Source of the DNA: Ctena decussata
Lineage: Eukaryota > Mollusca > Bivalvia > Lucinida > Lucinidae
Direction of reading: 5' to 3'
Assembly: GCA_963989385.1 (NCBI GenBank)
Contig: OZ022508.1
Coordinates: 31,890,166 to 31,954,165 of the forward strand
DNA: 64,000 nt
Below are positions 45,118 through 64,000 of this stretch, piece after piece. The notes under the pieces were generated by a model. It worked only from the letters and a program-made list of their open reading frames with translations, did no database searches and was not told the origin of the DNA. A program made the translations under genes and the position numbers. How positions within the stretch are numbered: position 1 is the first letter of the stretch; each line of letters begins with the position of its first letter.

Positions 45118-45312
45118 GACCACATCTTTACTCCTCCCTCAAGCAATCCATTAAGCATGAAGATATGAACTGTGCACATTAATCATAATACTTTTAAATA
45201 TTGGAACAGGTTAGTCTGAGCAAACAGTGCAGGCCTGCTACCCAAGGAGCAGTCTTAACAGGATCTACAGTGTCTGCCATTCCCAGAGCTCCAGATAAGA
45301 TGGGGCTATAAG

Positions 45313-45506
45313 CAGAGCCCTAGATAAGAGGGAATATTTGGTGATAAGTTTTTGTTAATTCTGGATAACAACATATGTTGTGACCCCTCATCTGAACCAT
45401 CTCAACGAGACAGTTCAGATGAGGGGTCACAACATATGGTTTCAATGAGAAATAAAGAAAATTATCCCTCAATTATCATCAAATACCCCTCTTATCTAGG
45501 GCTCTG
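45313..45506. mobile_element. MITE family B, copy 1
   Basis: agagccctagataagaggga and ctcttatctagggctct; centre tgaaccatctcaacgagaca. A truncated end of the same family lies just left at 45284..45310. Confidence 0.88.
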
Positions 45507-45754
45507 TATAAGGATAATTGACCTTACTTGAATCTGCTTATCACTCCACCTTTCCAATTTGTCTGAATATATTTAACAAAGGAAATCACTGTCACATGCA
45601 CTTGTTTGGGCGAGGTTTTTACCTTAATTGACTTGTCAAAGAATATTTTGACTAACAGGTGGCTACAAGTCAATAATGAGATACTGTTTTTCATTGTTTC
45701 TCAATAAATAAGTTGTGACTCCCTCATTAGAACCATCTTGGGAACATATGCTTT

Positions 45755-45972
45755 TATGGAGAAAAGCACTAGACTACCAATCCATGGGTCACAGGTTCTA
45801 AGACCCAATCCTCTGGTCTTCTGGATGAGACTTAAAATGAGGTCTCATCTCCTTATGACCTATGTGTTGATGGGACAGTAAACCCAGAGTTCACTCACTA
45901 CAGAACTCATTATTCAAACATTTAAAACAGATTCTTAGTGAGTGAGTGAGTGAGTGAGTGAGTGAGTGAGTG
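45755..45972 (+). mobile_element. SINE family 2 copy followed by (GAGT)n
   Basis: gcactagactaccaatccat, ccaatcctctggtcttctgg and gttgatgggacagtaaaccc; a GAGT microsatellite lies at 45937..45972. It follows a short family B fragment at 45713..45755. Confidence 0.65.
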
Positions 45973-46102
45973 ATATGGATTTTACTGTACACCAGCACAA
46001 TAATGGCTATTTCACACCAAAAAAAGCAAAAAAAAAGAATGTTTAATACCCATAAAGTCAGAAATGACAGCACAAAAATAGATTCTTAAATTTAAGGAGA
46101 AT

Positions 46103-46290
46103 GTGTACACTTTCAGGGGAAGCAACTCTGCCATTTTCATCTCCCTTCTCAATGTGGGTTAACTCTTTAAAGGGAAGAATTTGCTCCTTTGCAGCAAATT
46201 CTTCCCTTTAAGAGTGGACCCCATTTGAAAGGGCTGCATCATCTAGGGAAAGCAAACAGGAAATCCCAAAAGTTGTCTCCCTCTGTAAAA
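46103..46290. repeat. Foldback repeat, best copy of the 29836 type
   Basis: taaagggaagaatttgctcc is mirrored by gcagcaaattcttcccttta. Confidence 0.75.
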
Positions 46291-46531
46291 ATGGCAAAAA
46301 ACATCAAGATGTACCAATCATCCTTAAAACACAGTTTTAAATTTAATCAAATCCCATCTTTGTATATACAGTCAAAATAAATAAATATGAAAACGTCACA
46401 AGCATTTATGTACACGGACGAAAACAAAAACATACGAAGTAAATTCTCATTCTCAACAACAAAACTAATGAAATCAGCCATATCACTCCAATTGTCTGGT
46501 CCACTACAATAACTCATTATCAAATATAACC

Positions 46532-46801
46532 AGAGCTCTGGATGAGAGGAGTATTTGATGATAATTGAGGGCTATTTTTTTTATTTCTTACTGAAACCAT
46601 ATGTTGTGACCCCTCATCTGAACCATCTCGTCGAGACGGTTCAGATGAGGGGTCACAACATACGTTTTTGTGCAGAATTAACAAAATTATTCCAAAATTA
46701 TCGAGGCGGTTCAGATGAGGGGTCACAACATATGTTTTTGTGCAGAATTAACAAAATTATCCCGAATTATCACTAAATATTCCCTCTTATCTAGGGCTCT
46801 G
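46532..46801. mobile_element. MITE family B with internal duplication
   Basis: cagagctctggatgagagga and ctcttatctagggctctg; the right arm segment gaggcggttcagatgagggg to ttgtgcagaattaacaaaat is present twice, about 65 bp apart. Confidence 0.85.
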
Positions 46802-46899
46802 TATAACAAAACATTAATTTTGTAAAATTTTATACAAGGACAAGAATTCCGCAAAACACTGTGTCTTGCCTGTCTGCGCATTGTCACAACCAGGGTTCG

Positions 46900-47042
46900 A
46901 GGTTATAAAACTTGAGAATAATCTCACACTCAAAATAAAGCACACTGATTGGCTGCTTCCAAGCATATGCTCGGAAGCAGCCAATCAGTGTGCTTTATTT
47001 TGAGTTTGAGAATGTACTCAAGTTTTATAACATCGGGGCCCC
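46900..47042. repeat. Near-perfect palindrome, stem about 65 bp
   Basis: ggttataaaacttgagaata is mirrored by gtactcaagttttataacat, with centre cagccaatcagtgtg / cacactgattggctg around gcatatgc. It contains ATTGG/CCAAT in both arms. Confidence 0.85.
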
Positions 47043-47552
47043 CGAGTTAAACCAGGCAACTCGATAAAAGTTTATGCCGTCAATGCCGCAGCTGCAGCCA
47101 GAAAAGTAATACCTACGCTGTTCATTATGCAAGTTGCAGGCAAGATAAAAACTGTTGAACAACACCTACAATAATAAATCCTCTGTAAATACACGCTTTG
47201 GTCCAGTGACCTTGTTTTATGTCAATATGAAAAGAAAGTCACAAAATGCCATGTACTCAGTACTCAGCACCTTGAATTGAGTCACTGCTTTGCACTAGCT
47301 TTGCAGATGACAAAAAAACAAAACAGGAAAGAACAATCAGACTGGAGATATGCCCACAAGACTATTCAGTCTTCTTTTGTAGTATTCTGCAAATTGTAAT
47401 TTCCAACTGCCTGGCATTATTTTATAATTGTTATGCTTAATCTCAGTCCAATTCACATTATATTTATGGGTTCTATGCTACAACTTGCTAATCTCAAACC
47501 AACCAAAGATAATCCAGATTTACGAGATTAAAACTGAGATGTCTTTCTTATT

Positions 47553-47790
47553 TGAGCAGCGATATGAAAAACCAACAAATTTGCATGCACACACAGCAAA
47601 GACTCAGATCAGCCTAGGCATCCGCCCAATCTGATCAGAGTCTTCTCTGTCCCCACAGAGCTACCTTAGACATTTAGCTACACTTTAAGTGCACAGCCAA
47701 GACTTTTATCAGACTGGGCGGCTGTCCAGACTGATTGAGTATTCACTGGGCGCACATGCCACTTTGTTGGTTTTGTTGTGTTGCAGCTTA
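47553..47790. mobile_element. MITE family A, copy 9 (diverged)
   Basis: tgagcagcgatatgaaaaac and ttttgttgtgttgcagctta; interior gcaaagactcagatcagcct. Ends are decayed, so an older insertion. Confidence 0.82.
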
Positions 47791-47998
47791 TTTTACCACA
47801 TGACATACTTTATTTATTCAGCTGTAAGCCTGGTGTTTCTTTCCTTCAAAAACAACCCAAAAAAATTAGACTGGTCTCATTAGATGGATGTAGATTTATT
47901 GAATTGTTTTGGAAGAGAAAACCCAAACTTATAACAAAATTAGCCAAGACAATTTTACACATTTAGGGTCTATTTTGGAGGAAGAAAACCCTGTCTAA

Positions 47999-48173
47999 TA
48001 CAGTCAACCCTCTTTATAACGGTACCCATTACAACAGCAAAATTCTTTACGTCCTTTTGATTTGCACAGAATGGCTAAATTGTTCTAAATATGCATTCTT
48101 TACAGCAGCAAATTCAGTTAAACATCAAAATTTTTGGGAACAAATGCCGTTGTTGTAAAGAGGGTCCACTGTA
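47999..48173. mobile_element. MITE family E, ends TACAGTCAACCCTCT
   Basis: tacagtcaaccctctttata and gttgtaaagagggtccactg. Short TIRs and unique AT-rich interior; ends resemble families D and F. Confidence 0.75.
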
Positions 48174-48433
48174 CCTGAATACATGCAGTATTCAGCATTT
48201 TATTAGACCTGCTTCTTTGAGGCAGTTCTTAAAAAATGTCATAACACGTTAAACAGAGAAAGATGAAGGCTGAGTTCTACACCGATCGTTTTGGCTGGTT
48301 TGAGATTAACTAGCTTCTCTGGAATCATGACCAGGCCTGGTAAAATAACCTTCCTACACTATGTAGCACATTAAAATGACAACAAATGAATTTTTGTATC
48401 ACAAATAAAGTCAATCTCTTCTCATTCTGGATT

Positions 48434-56346
<7,913 letters not shown>

Positions 56347-56689
56347 TTAAACTTCTTAATCTACTATTTAGGATATCAATGTTTTTTGTTATAAAGAATA
56401 AACACTTCAAGCGCCAGAGACAAAAATAGCAGAATTTGAAAACACCTCATCAGGATCTACAATGTTTGCCCTCTAGTCTTGAATTCTCAATATGAAATAT
56501 CTTGAGCAGGGCATTTTTTGAAATTCAGCAGACGTAAATGTTGTCGTCTGCCTTTTGGCGCTTAAAGGGTTAACAGATTTTGCAGCTGTACTAAAACAAA
56601 TGTATGCCATTATGACAGGTACTCACCGGATCAGACCGGATCGGGCATAATCACCGAATCCAACCTGGATTTAACCATTTATAGCTTTT

Positions 56690-58335
56690 TAGCTCACCTG
56701 AGCCAACGGCTCCGGGGGAGCTTATAGGATGGTAAGGCTCTGTTGTCCATCGTCCGTCCATCCGTCCACAATTTCAAACGACTTCTCCTCTGAAACCGCT
56801 GGGCCAATTGTAACCAAATTTCATATGTAGCCTCTAGGGGACTTAGGAACTAAAAGTTGTTCAACCGGTCCTGGTCACATGACCAATATGGCCGCCACGC
56901 CCATATATGGTAAAAACCTATAAAAATCTTCTCGTCCAGAACCAATAGGCTGATGGCCCTGAAACTTGATATGTAGCATCGGGTACGCGAGTACTACCAA
57001 AATTGCTCAAATTATGACCTTGGGTTGACCCTGACCTTTTTTACGGCAAGGTCAAATTTGCTTTCTGGTGCTTTTATATGGGAAAATGCTAGAACATAAG
57101 ATTTCTTGGAAACTGTTGAAGATTTGGACCTGAAAATTGATATATACAGTCAGCTTAATGAGTACATGAAAATTTATGCGTACAAGAGGTCAAGGTCATT
57201 CTTTGACCTTTGACCCTGGTCTCTCGTATTGCGACAATTTCACACATCTCGTCAAAAGCCAGTGGGCCAATTGTTACCAAATTTCATGTAGAAGGCTCCA
57301 GGAGGCAAGGAAATGAAAATTTGTTCAAAGGTCCTAGTCACATGACCAACATGGCCGCCATGCCCATATATGGTAAAAAGCTTTAAAAATCTTCTCCTCA
57401 TGAACCAATAGGCCGATGGCCTTGAAACTTGGTATGTAGCATTGGGTACACAAGTACTACTAAGATTGTTCAAATTATGACCTTGGGTTGACCTTGACCT
57501 TTACGGCAAGGTCAAATTTGCTTTCTGGTGCTTTTATATGGGAAAATGCTAGAACATAAGATTTCTCGGAAACTGTTGAAGATTTTGACCTGAAAATTGG
57601 TTTATACAGTCATCTTAATGAGTACATGAAAATTTATGCGTACAAGAGGTCAAGGTCATTCTTTGGCCCTGGTCTCTCATATTGCGACAATTTCACACAT
57701 CTCCTCAAAAGCCATAAGGCAAATTGTAAACAAATTTCATGTAGAGGCTCTAGGGGGCAAGGAAACGAAAATTTGTTCAAACGGTCCTAGTCACATGACC
57801 AACATGGCCACCATGCTCATATATGGTAATAACCTTTTAAAATCTTCTTCTCCAGAACCAATGGGCCAAATGGCCTTGAAACTTGGTATGTAGCATCGGG
57901 TACGCAAGTACTACCAAGATTGCTCAAATTATGACCTTGGGTTGACCTTGACCTTTTGTACGGCAAGGTCAGTTTGCTTTCTGGTGCTTTTTGTATGGGA
58001 AAATGCTAGAATATAATGATTTCATGGAAACTGTTGAAGATTTTGACCTGGAAAGTGGTATATACAGTCATCTTAATAAGTACATGAAAATGTACACGTA
58101 CAACAGGTCAAGGTCATTCTTTGACCTTTGACCCTGGTCTCTCTTATTACCTCTCCTCAAAAGCCACTTGGCAAGTTGTAAACAAATTTCATGTAGAGGC
58201 TCTAGGGGGGCAAGGGAACGAAAAATTTTTCAAACGGCCCTAGTCAAACGAAAATTTATTCAAGTGGTCTAGGTCAGATGACCTACATGGCCACCATACT
58301 CAGGTGAGCGATTCAGGGCCTCATGGCCCTCTTGT
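56690..58335. mobile_element. Tandem-unit element, 'agctcacctgagccaac' start
   Basis: Start agctcacctgagccaacggc, end ctcaggtgagcgattcaggg and atggccctcttgttt. The interior is about 3.5 direct units of about 455 bp (ccaaatttcatgtag, gaccttgggttgaccttgac, atgggaaaatgctagaacat). This architecture is common in bivalve genomes as I know them; no coding frame. Confidence 0.8.
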
Positions 58336-58365
58336 TTATCATACATTCTTTTTCTATTAATGTTG

Positions 58366-58574
58366 TACAGTCAACTCTCGATATCTCGAAGTCAAACTTC
58401 AGTCAAAACCACAGACATCTCAAAGTAAATTTTCTGGTACCAGAAAATTTACTTTGAAATATCAGTAGTTTGAGATAACAGGAGTTGAAATGTAACTGAA
58501 AATAGGAAATTTATTCTTTAATATCAGAAGATACTTTGAGATATCAGTGCTCGAGATATCGGGAGTTGACTGTA
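58366..58574. mobile_element. MITE family D, intact copy
   Basis: tacagtcaactctcgatatc and gatatcgggagttgactgta; central stem ttttctggtaccagaaaatt. Confidence 0.92.
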
Positions 58575-58579
58575 TTTTG

Positions 58580-59500
58580 CATAATAAAGTGTATCCAACA
58601 GCAGTGGGTTTGAACAGGGAATTGTAAGAGAAGGAATAACAACAGACTAATTGGACCAATTAGCTCCAATTAAGTCCTGTAGAATCTCTATGGAGACTAC
58701 TCGGAGAGGTGCTAATTAATTTGATAACATTGTACCCCATCATCGTTACCGACACACCTAGATAAAGAGCCGATTCTTATCGCCGTCTCACTAATTTATC
58801 GAGTGAGGCACCTGTTAATTTTCTTAATTTTATAAATTAGAACAATTTAGGTAAAGTGCGCGTAATCACAGTTAAGTGTGGCGTGTGAAGCAGCGTCATG
58901 CGGTTGTTCAGTCATCCAAATCGGGCCACAAATAGTTAACTTACAGCGTTTCAAAATATTTCGTGTCCTATGAAAAAAGAAATTTACACAATTTTTATAT
59001 TAAATTTTAAAGGCCTTCCGGCGAAGTCCTGAAAATAAAGTCATGTTTATATGAGAACAAAATATGTAAGGATAGTAACCGTCTAAATGTCTTGAGTGCG
59101 CACCGATGCGAACATTGAAAAAATATGAGTCAATGATGACCTGTCATTATCGACTGAGGCAAATTTCAAGGTATGAAAAAAGAAAAAGAATGAAAATCCA
59201 TGTCTTATGGTAGGAGACACATACACAGTAGTGTTGCGGGGCTTTAGAAGCGGCCTTGTAATCAGCATGAGGGCGGGGGTCGTAATAGGAATAAGTACTG
59301 CATTTTGGTAGTTTAAAAGAAATTTCGTAGGCATCCGCCAATTCTTACTGAAAAGCGGAACAAGGCGCATTTTTGCAATTTGGAAATATTTTCACAGCGT
59401 TTGCCTTTTACTCCTCGTAATATCAACCCATAATTTGAAAGCGTAAATATGAAAATTTCAAATTTTAACTCCATAAGTCACCGAATTTCAGAAAATAAGA
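58580..59500. other. Unique DNA, no gene recognised
   Basis: A plausible place for the promoter and tiny first exon of ARL1, but I found no ATGG followed by a good donor on the minus strand. Confidence 0.35.
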
Positions 59501-59504
59501 AATT

Positions 59505-59690
59505 GACCATGCGCCCAGCAAAGACTAAGATCACTCTTTAATCGGCCCAGTCAGATCAGTCTTCGCTGTGCGCGTTATTCGGCTGAGGACCAAGCGTTTC
59601 TTAGGCGGAAGCATAGTCTCTCCTGACTGGATAGGTCATGGACCAGGCTGATCGTAGGCTTTTCCGGGCATACGCCATTTTCCTTTTTCT
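59505..59690. mobile_element. Strongly decayed family A relic
   Basis: catgcgcccagcaaagacta and agatcagtcttcgctgtgcg keep family A interior motifs; ends are gone. Confidence 0.45.
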
Positions 59691-60342
59691 CATACACTGC
59701 GCATATTATAGAAACCGCCTCCTTGAGAAGGGGAAACAAGAGCGCAAACGAGGGTCACAAGCCCATGAAAAAGTCACAAATGTCAAATATGGAACGAAAT
59801 ATTCTTTTTATTAAACTGTAAATGAAATCGCGTGAGTTCTTACAAACGTAAATTCATACGTTTTACGCTTAATATGACATCTGTAACAAACCTTATTCAC
59901 TCCTTTTCTCCCGACATTTTTTCACAAAATCAACATTACATGTATCTTTCCGGAATAGTACTTTATCTCAATCCGATACATTCGCAATGGTACCAGTGGA
60001 TAGTGCAATTTTCTTTTTCACACAAAAGCATCTGATCAGTCTCAACGGAAAGGACTCTCCAAGTTAAAAAATGTCATGTATGCATTCTTTCTTAGCTAAT
60101 TTCTTGAAATCTACAGGGTTTTCCCGGACTCAAGATTGAGAGTCTCAGACCCCCAAAATGGTGTCTGGGACTCCCAGAAAAAAATCTGTGCATCCACTGG
60201 GACTCTCAAAACAAAATCCAAGTCCCAAATGAAAGTGATGAATTCTTATAAAATGTATATTATTCTTGGCAGAACACAAAGTAATGATTTTCAAAATAAA
60301 GTACTTATGAAATTCTGACATATTTGATTTGGACAGTTATAT

Positions 60343-62215
60343 TATGTCTCCCCCCTTCAGGGTCGGGAGACATATTGTTTTTCCCCGGGCGTCTGTCCGT
60401 CCGTCCTTCTGTCACAAATCGTGTCCATTCTATAACTTGAAAACCGCTCAAGCTATATTCGCGAAACTTCATATAAATATCAATCAACATAAGACGACGT
60501 GCAGAGTGCAAGAATGGTAACTCTGGCATTTATACTTTTTGAGTTATTTCCCTTGGAACTTAGTCCATCACAAAATTGTGTTTCAATCGTGTCCGTTCTA
60601 TAACTTGAAAACCGCTCAAGCTATATTCGCAAAACTTCATATAAATATCAATCAACATGAGACGACGTGCAGAGTGCAAGAATGGTAACTCTGGCATTTA
60701 TACTTTTTGAGTTATTTCCCATTGGAACTTAGTCCATCACAAAATTGTGTTTCAATCGTGTCCGTTCTATAACTTGAAAACCGCTCAAGCTATATTCGCG
60801 AAACTTCATATAAATATCAATCAAAATAAGACGACGTGCAGAGTGCAAGAATGGTAACTCTGGCATTTATACTTTTTGAGTTATTTCCTTTGGAACTTAG
60901 TCCATCACAAAATTGTGTTTCAATTGTGTCCGTTCTATAACTTGAAAACCGCTCAAGCTATATTTTCGAAACTTCATATAAATATCAATCAACATGAGAC
61001 GACGTGCAGAGTGCAAGAATGGTAACTCTGGCATTTATACTTTTTGAGTTATTTCCCTTGGAACTTAGTCCACCACAAAATTGTGTTTCAATTGTGTCCG
61101 CTCTGTAACTTGAAAACTGCTCAAGCTTTATTCACGAAACTTCATACAAATATCAATCAACATGAGGCGATGTGCAGAGTGCACAAATGGTAACTCTGGC
61201 ATTTATACTTTTTGAGTTATTTCCCTTGGAACCTTGTCCATCACAAAATTGCGTCTCAGTCGAGACCGTCTGTAACTTTAAAACCATTCAAGCTATATTC
61301 ATGAAAGTTCATACAAACATCAGTCAACATCAGACGATGTGCAGAATGCACTCTGGCGTTTATACTTTTTGAGTTATTTCCCTTGGAACTTTGTTCATCA
61401 CAAAATTGCGTCTCAGTCGAGTCCGTCTATAACTTTAAAACCATTCAAGCTATATTCATGAAAGTCCATATAAATATCAATCAACATCAGACGACGTGCA
61501 GAATGCAAGAACCATAACTTTAGCATTTATACTATTTGAGTTATTTCCCTTAGAACTTTGTCAGTCACAAAATCGTGTCTCAGTTGTGTCTGCTCTATAA
61601 CTTGAAAACCGTTCAAGCTATATTCACGAAACTTCATACAAATATCAATCAACATTAGAAGAATTGCATAGTGCAAGAACCATAACTCTTGCATTTATAC
61701 TTCTTGAGTTATTTCCCTTGGACCTTTGTCAGTCACAAAATTGTGTCTCAATCGCTTTATTACTTGAAAACCGGACAAGCTATATTCACGAAACTTCATA
61801 CAAATGTCAGTCAACACTAGACAACCTGCAGAGCACAGCATTTATACTATTTGAGTTATTTCCCTTGGAACTTTGTCATTCACAAAATCGTGTCTCAATC
61901 GTCTAAGCTCTATAACTTGAAAACCGTTTAAGCTATATTCATGAAACTTCATACAAATATCAGTCAACATATAAATAGACGACGTGCAGAGCACTGTAAC
62001 TCTTGCATTTATATTTTTTGACAAAAACTAAATATGAATATCAGTCAACATCACATGACATGCAGAGCATAACAACTATAACTCTTGCATTTATACTTTT
62101 TACTTATTATGAATCCCGGGAAACATATTGTTTTTCCCTTGGCGTCTTAATGACTGATCCTTTTGACATCAAAAAGGGGGGAGACATCTGTTTTTTCGTA
62201 GGAAAACAATTCTAG
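60343..62215. mobile_element. Tandem-unit element with 'gggagacat' ends
   Basis: Left end tgtctccccccttcagggtc and gggagacatattgtttttcc; right end aaaaaggggggagacatctg. The interior holds about eleven direct units of about 165 bp (cttgaaaaccgctcaagcta, catataaatatcaatcaaca, ctttttgagttatttccctt). The first five units are near identical and later ones diverge. Confidence 0.88.
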
Positions 62216-62501
62216 TTATAACATTTTTCAGAGAACAGGATCCTTTACTTTTGGCATTGGACTCTTAAAACATTGGTATTTGGGTCCCAAAAACTCCTTA
62301 AATACAAGGCCTAGGGAAAACCTTGGATCAAATTGGAATTTCAAGCGCAAACTGTGCTTACAACCAATATCACACCAAGTAAACAAGTTGGAACATCAAT
62401 TTGACGCGAAACGTCAATAAAACGGCAATAAAAAGGTCGTGTCTCTGTCATGATGGCTGACGCATTTGAATTAAATGTTAAAGCACTAAAGAAACAGCAA
62501 T

Positions 62502-62649
62502 TTTGACTATTTCAGTGTAAGATTGATTTTGATTTCATTCATGAACATCAACAGTGGTATTTTCACTCGTGTTTTCGCCACTTGTAAAAATACTGCTTTT
62601 GATGTTCATTCTGTGAAATAAAAATCGGTCCTACACTGAAAAAGTCAAA
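62502..62649. mobile_element. Small foldback MITE
   Basis: ttttgactatttcagtgtaa and cctacactgaaaaagtcaaa; arms continue with gattttgattt and gatgttcattctg. Near the candidate exon at 62767. Confidence 0.75.
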
Positions 62650-62766
62650 TATCCTCTTCTGTTTAAACATAACTGAAGATCACAGCCAGTGCGCATGCTC
62701 GGTTAGACGGTTTCAGTATCAGATAACCGCCAGACAGTAATCTTGCGCAATTTTAACAAGTACTTA

Positions 62767-62959
62767 TCAATTTATTGCAAATAGGTGATAAAGAGTCGGT
62801 AACGATGATGGTACTTTTGAAGTGGGTTCTGTTGTTATTCCTTGTGTCTTATACTTCCATGGTTTGAAGGAGTCCTCACCGCATCTCTGACTTGTTAATG
62901 TAATGTATCCAGCAGTTATTATTTCTGCTCTAACTGCCTCAATAACCTGTACCCACAAT
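62767..62959 (-). CDS. Candidate internal or terminal exon, unrecognised gene
   Basis: A strong acceptor (T-rich tract, ATCACAG|ATTG) precedes a frame reading LWVQVIEAVRAEIITAGYIT and LTSQRCG. It either splices at TGCG|GTGAGG (end 62880) or runs on through EDSFKPWKYKTQG to a stop at 62767, where an AATAAA overlaps the last codons. I do not recognise the family. It may belong with the exon candidate at 63.7 kb, although the phases do not join directly. Confidence 0.35.
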
Positions 62960-62969
62960 CTGTGATTAT

Positions 62970-63400
62970 AACAAAAAGTCAGAAAAAAATCACATTTATT
63001 TCACTTTTAATATAACAATTTTCATTTTCATGGCCAATAAAATCACATTGTATTGCATATGCATGTTTATGTCTAAACCAATAGCCACAGTAAGTTAAGC
63101 TCTTACTGCAATATTTATGTTGGATACACTATCTTATGCAAAATTTAAACATTAACAGCCAAAGAAAGAATGATAAAACAGCTACAAATGGTAGATTTGG
63201 GTCCGATCCAGTGATATGGCCCGATCAGGTCTGGTCTGGTGAATGAGATGAATAAACCTCAAAACAAGAAATAGACTAAGAAACAAACTAAATAGAGATT
63301 ATCCAGGTCACAACAGAGCGGTCCTAAATGCCAGTGTTTTAGAACATATTTTAGATTATAAACTGTAAACAGAGACTGATTAACGTATAAATAAGGTGAC
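62970..63400. other. Short stretch between candidate exons
   Basis: AT-rich and without clear repeats; would be intron if the two candidate exons belong to one gene. Confidence 0.35.
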
Positions 63401-63408
63401 ATACAATC

Positions 63409-63618
63409 AGAGCTCTAGATAAGAGGGAATATTTGGAGATAATTAGGGATAATTTTTGTTAAAACTGTATTAAAACATATGTTGTGACCCCTTATCTGAA
63501 CTGTCTCAACGAGACGGTTCAGATGAGGGGTCACAACATATGGTTTCTGAAACTTTCAATGAGAAATAAAAAAAATTATCCCTCAATTATCATCAAATAC
63601 CCCTCTTATCTAGAGCCC
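63409..63618. mobile_element. MITE family B, best copy
   Basis: agagctctagataagaggga and ccctcttatctagagcccc; centre ctgaactgtctcaacgagac with gaggggtcacaacatatg arms. It cuts into the open frame of the candidate exon at 63624..63724. Confidence 0.92.
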
Positions 63619-63623
63619 CGACA

Positions 63624-63724
63624 ATCATTTTAACTGCACTGTTAGCTGATACTCCAGCAGATTGGAGGTGTGCCAACTGTAGCAGAATTTCTTTGACAGA
63701 ACAGTACAGGTATGTTTGGTCCAT
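63624..63724 (-). CDS. Candidate first coding exon, unrecognised gene
   Basis: A minus-strand frame starting at an ATG (63722-63724, context CTATGG) reads MDQTYLYCSVKEILLQLAHL, then QSAGVSANSAVKMI, before running into a MITE at 63409..63618. The composition looks like an amphipathic helical protein and not repeat translation. No family is recognised. The donor is unclear (GTTAAA or GTGCAG are possible). The plus strand also offers a frame containing DWRCANC with a good donor at 63710, so strand is uncertain. Confidence 0.3.
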
Positions 63725-64000
63725 AGAAATACTGAAACGCACCAAAACACTGTAACGCATCTGCAATTACCGGAACACACTATCTATACCCGAACACACT
63801 ATATCTATATGGAGCTTTCCTTTACTTTTGTGTTGTTTAAGTACTAAAATTTTATTGTTTTTTCAGTTTTAAGTGGATACTGAATAAGTTTTAATTGGAA
63901 ACAAATTAGTTTGATTTTCAATTTGTTACAATATCCTGGTTTTCAATTTGATAAAATATATTGTGTTACAGAATAACATACATGGAAACTAAAAAGGTAT

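Overview
This is eukaryotic, almost certainly animal, genomic DNA. About 2.3 kb of 64 kb is coding. The coding exons are short, have GT-AG borders and sit in long introns packed with foldback MITEs, tRNA-derived SINEs, satellites and microsatellites. The repeat types (short palindromic elements with strong hairpins, and long tandem-unit elements with ends like 'AGCTCACCTGAGCC' and 'GGGGGAGACAT') resemble what I know from bivalve molluscs, so a heterodont bivalve is my best guess; this is inference from repeat style. I found no bacterial genes, rRNA, true tRNA genes or CRISPR.

All recognisable genes lie on the minus strand. Two complete tandem cytosolic sulfotransferase (SULT) paralogs have six coding exons each and identical intron phases: SULT-A (397..10656, 300 aa when spliced) and SULT-B (29683..38000, 298 aa). 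Both keep the PAPS-binding and catalytic motifs, so both look functional. Between them (about 10.7-29.6 kb) lies a repeat-rich intergenic stretch with a satellite array of about 175 bp period at 18.0-20.1 kb, which two mobile elements have invaded. From 38.2 to 48.2 kb there is a second intergenic stretch of MITEs and SINE fragments. The third gene is ARL1 (48434..56249), an Arf-like small GTPase of the trans-Golgi; five coding exons are visible and a tiny first exon (start codon plus one base) is inferred but was not found. Two further candidate minus-strand exons at 62.8-63.7 kb look like the start and an internal or terminal exon of an unrecognised gene.

The genes show no obvious joint pathway: the SULT pair reflects local duplication and ARL1 is an unrelated neighbour. 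The most distinctive signal is the repeat layer. Several palindromic MITE families sit within tens of bases of splice sites in the SULT genes. Nested insertions allow relative dating. Several element families share ends (TA-flanked TAGGG ends; TACAGTCAA ends). A TTAA-bounded element of 1.8 kb sits in an ARL1 intron, and intron 1 of SULT-B holds a possible relic of a duplicated first coding exon.
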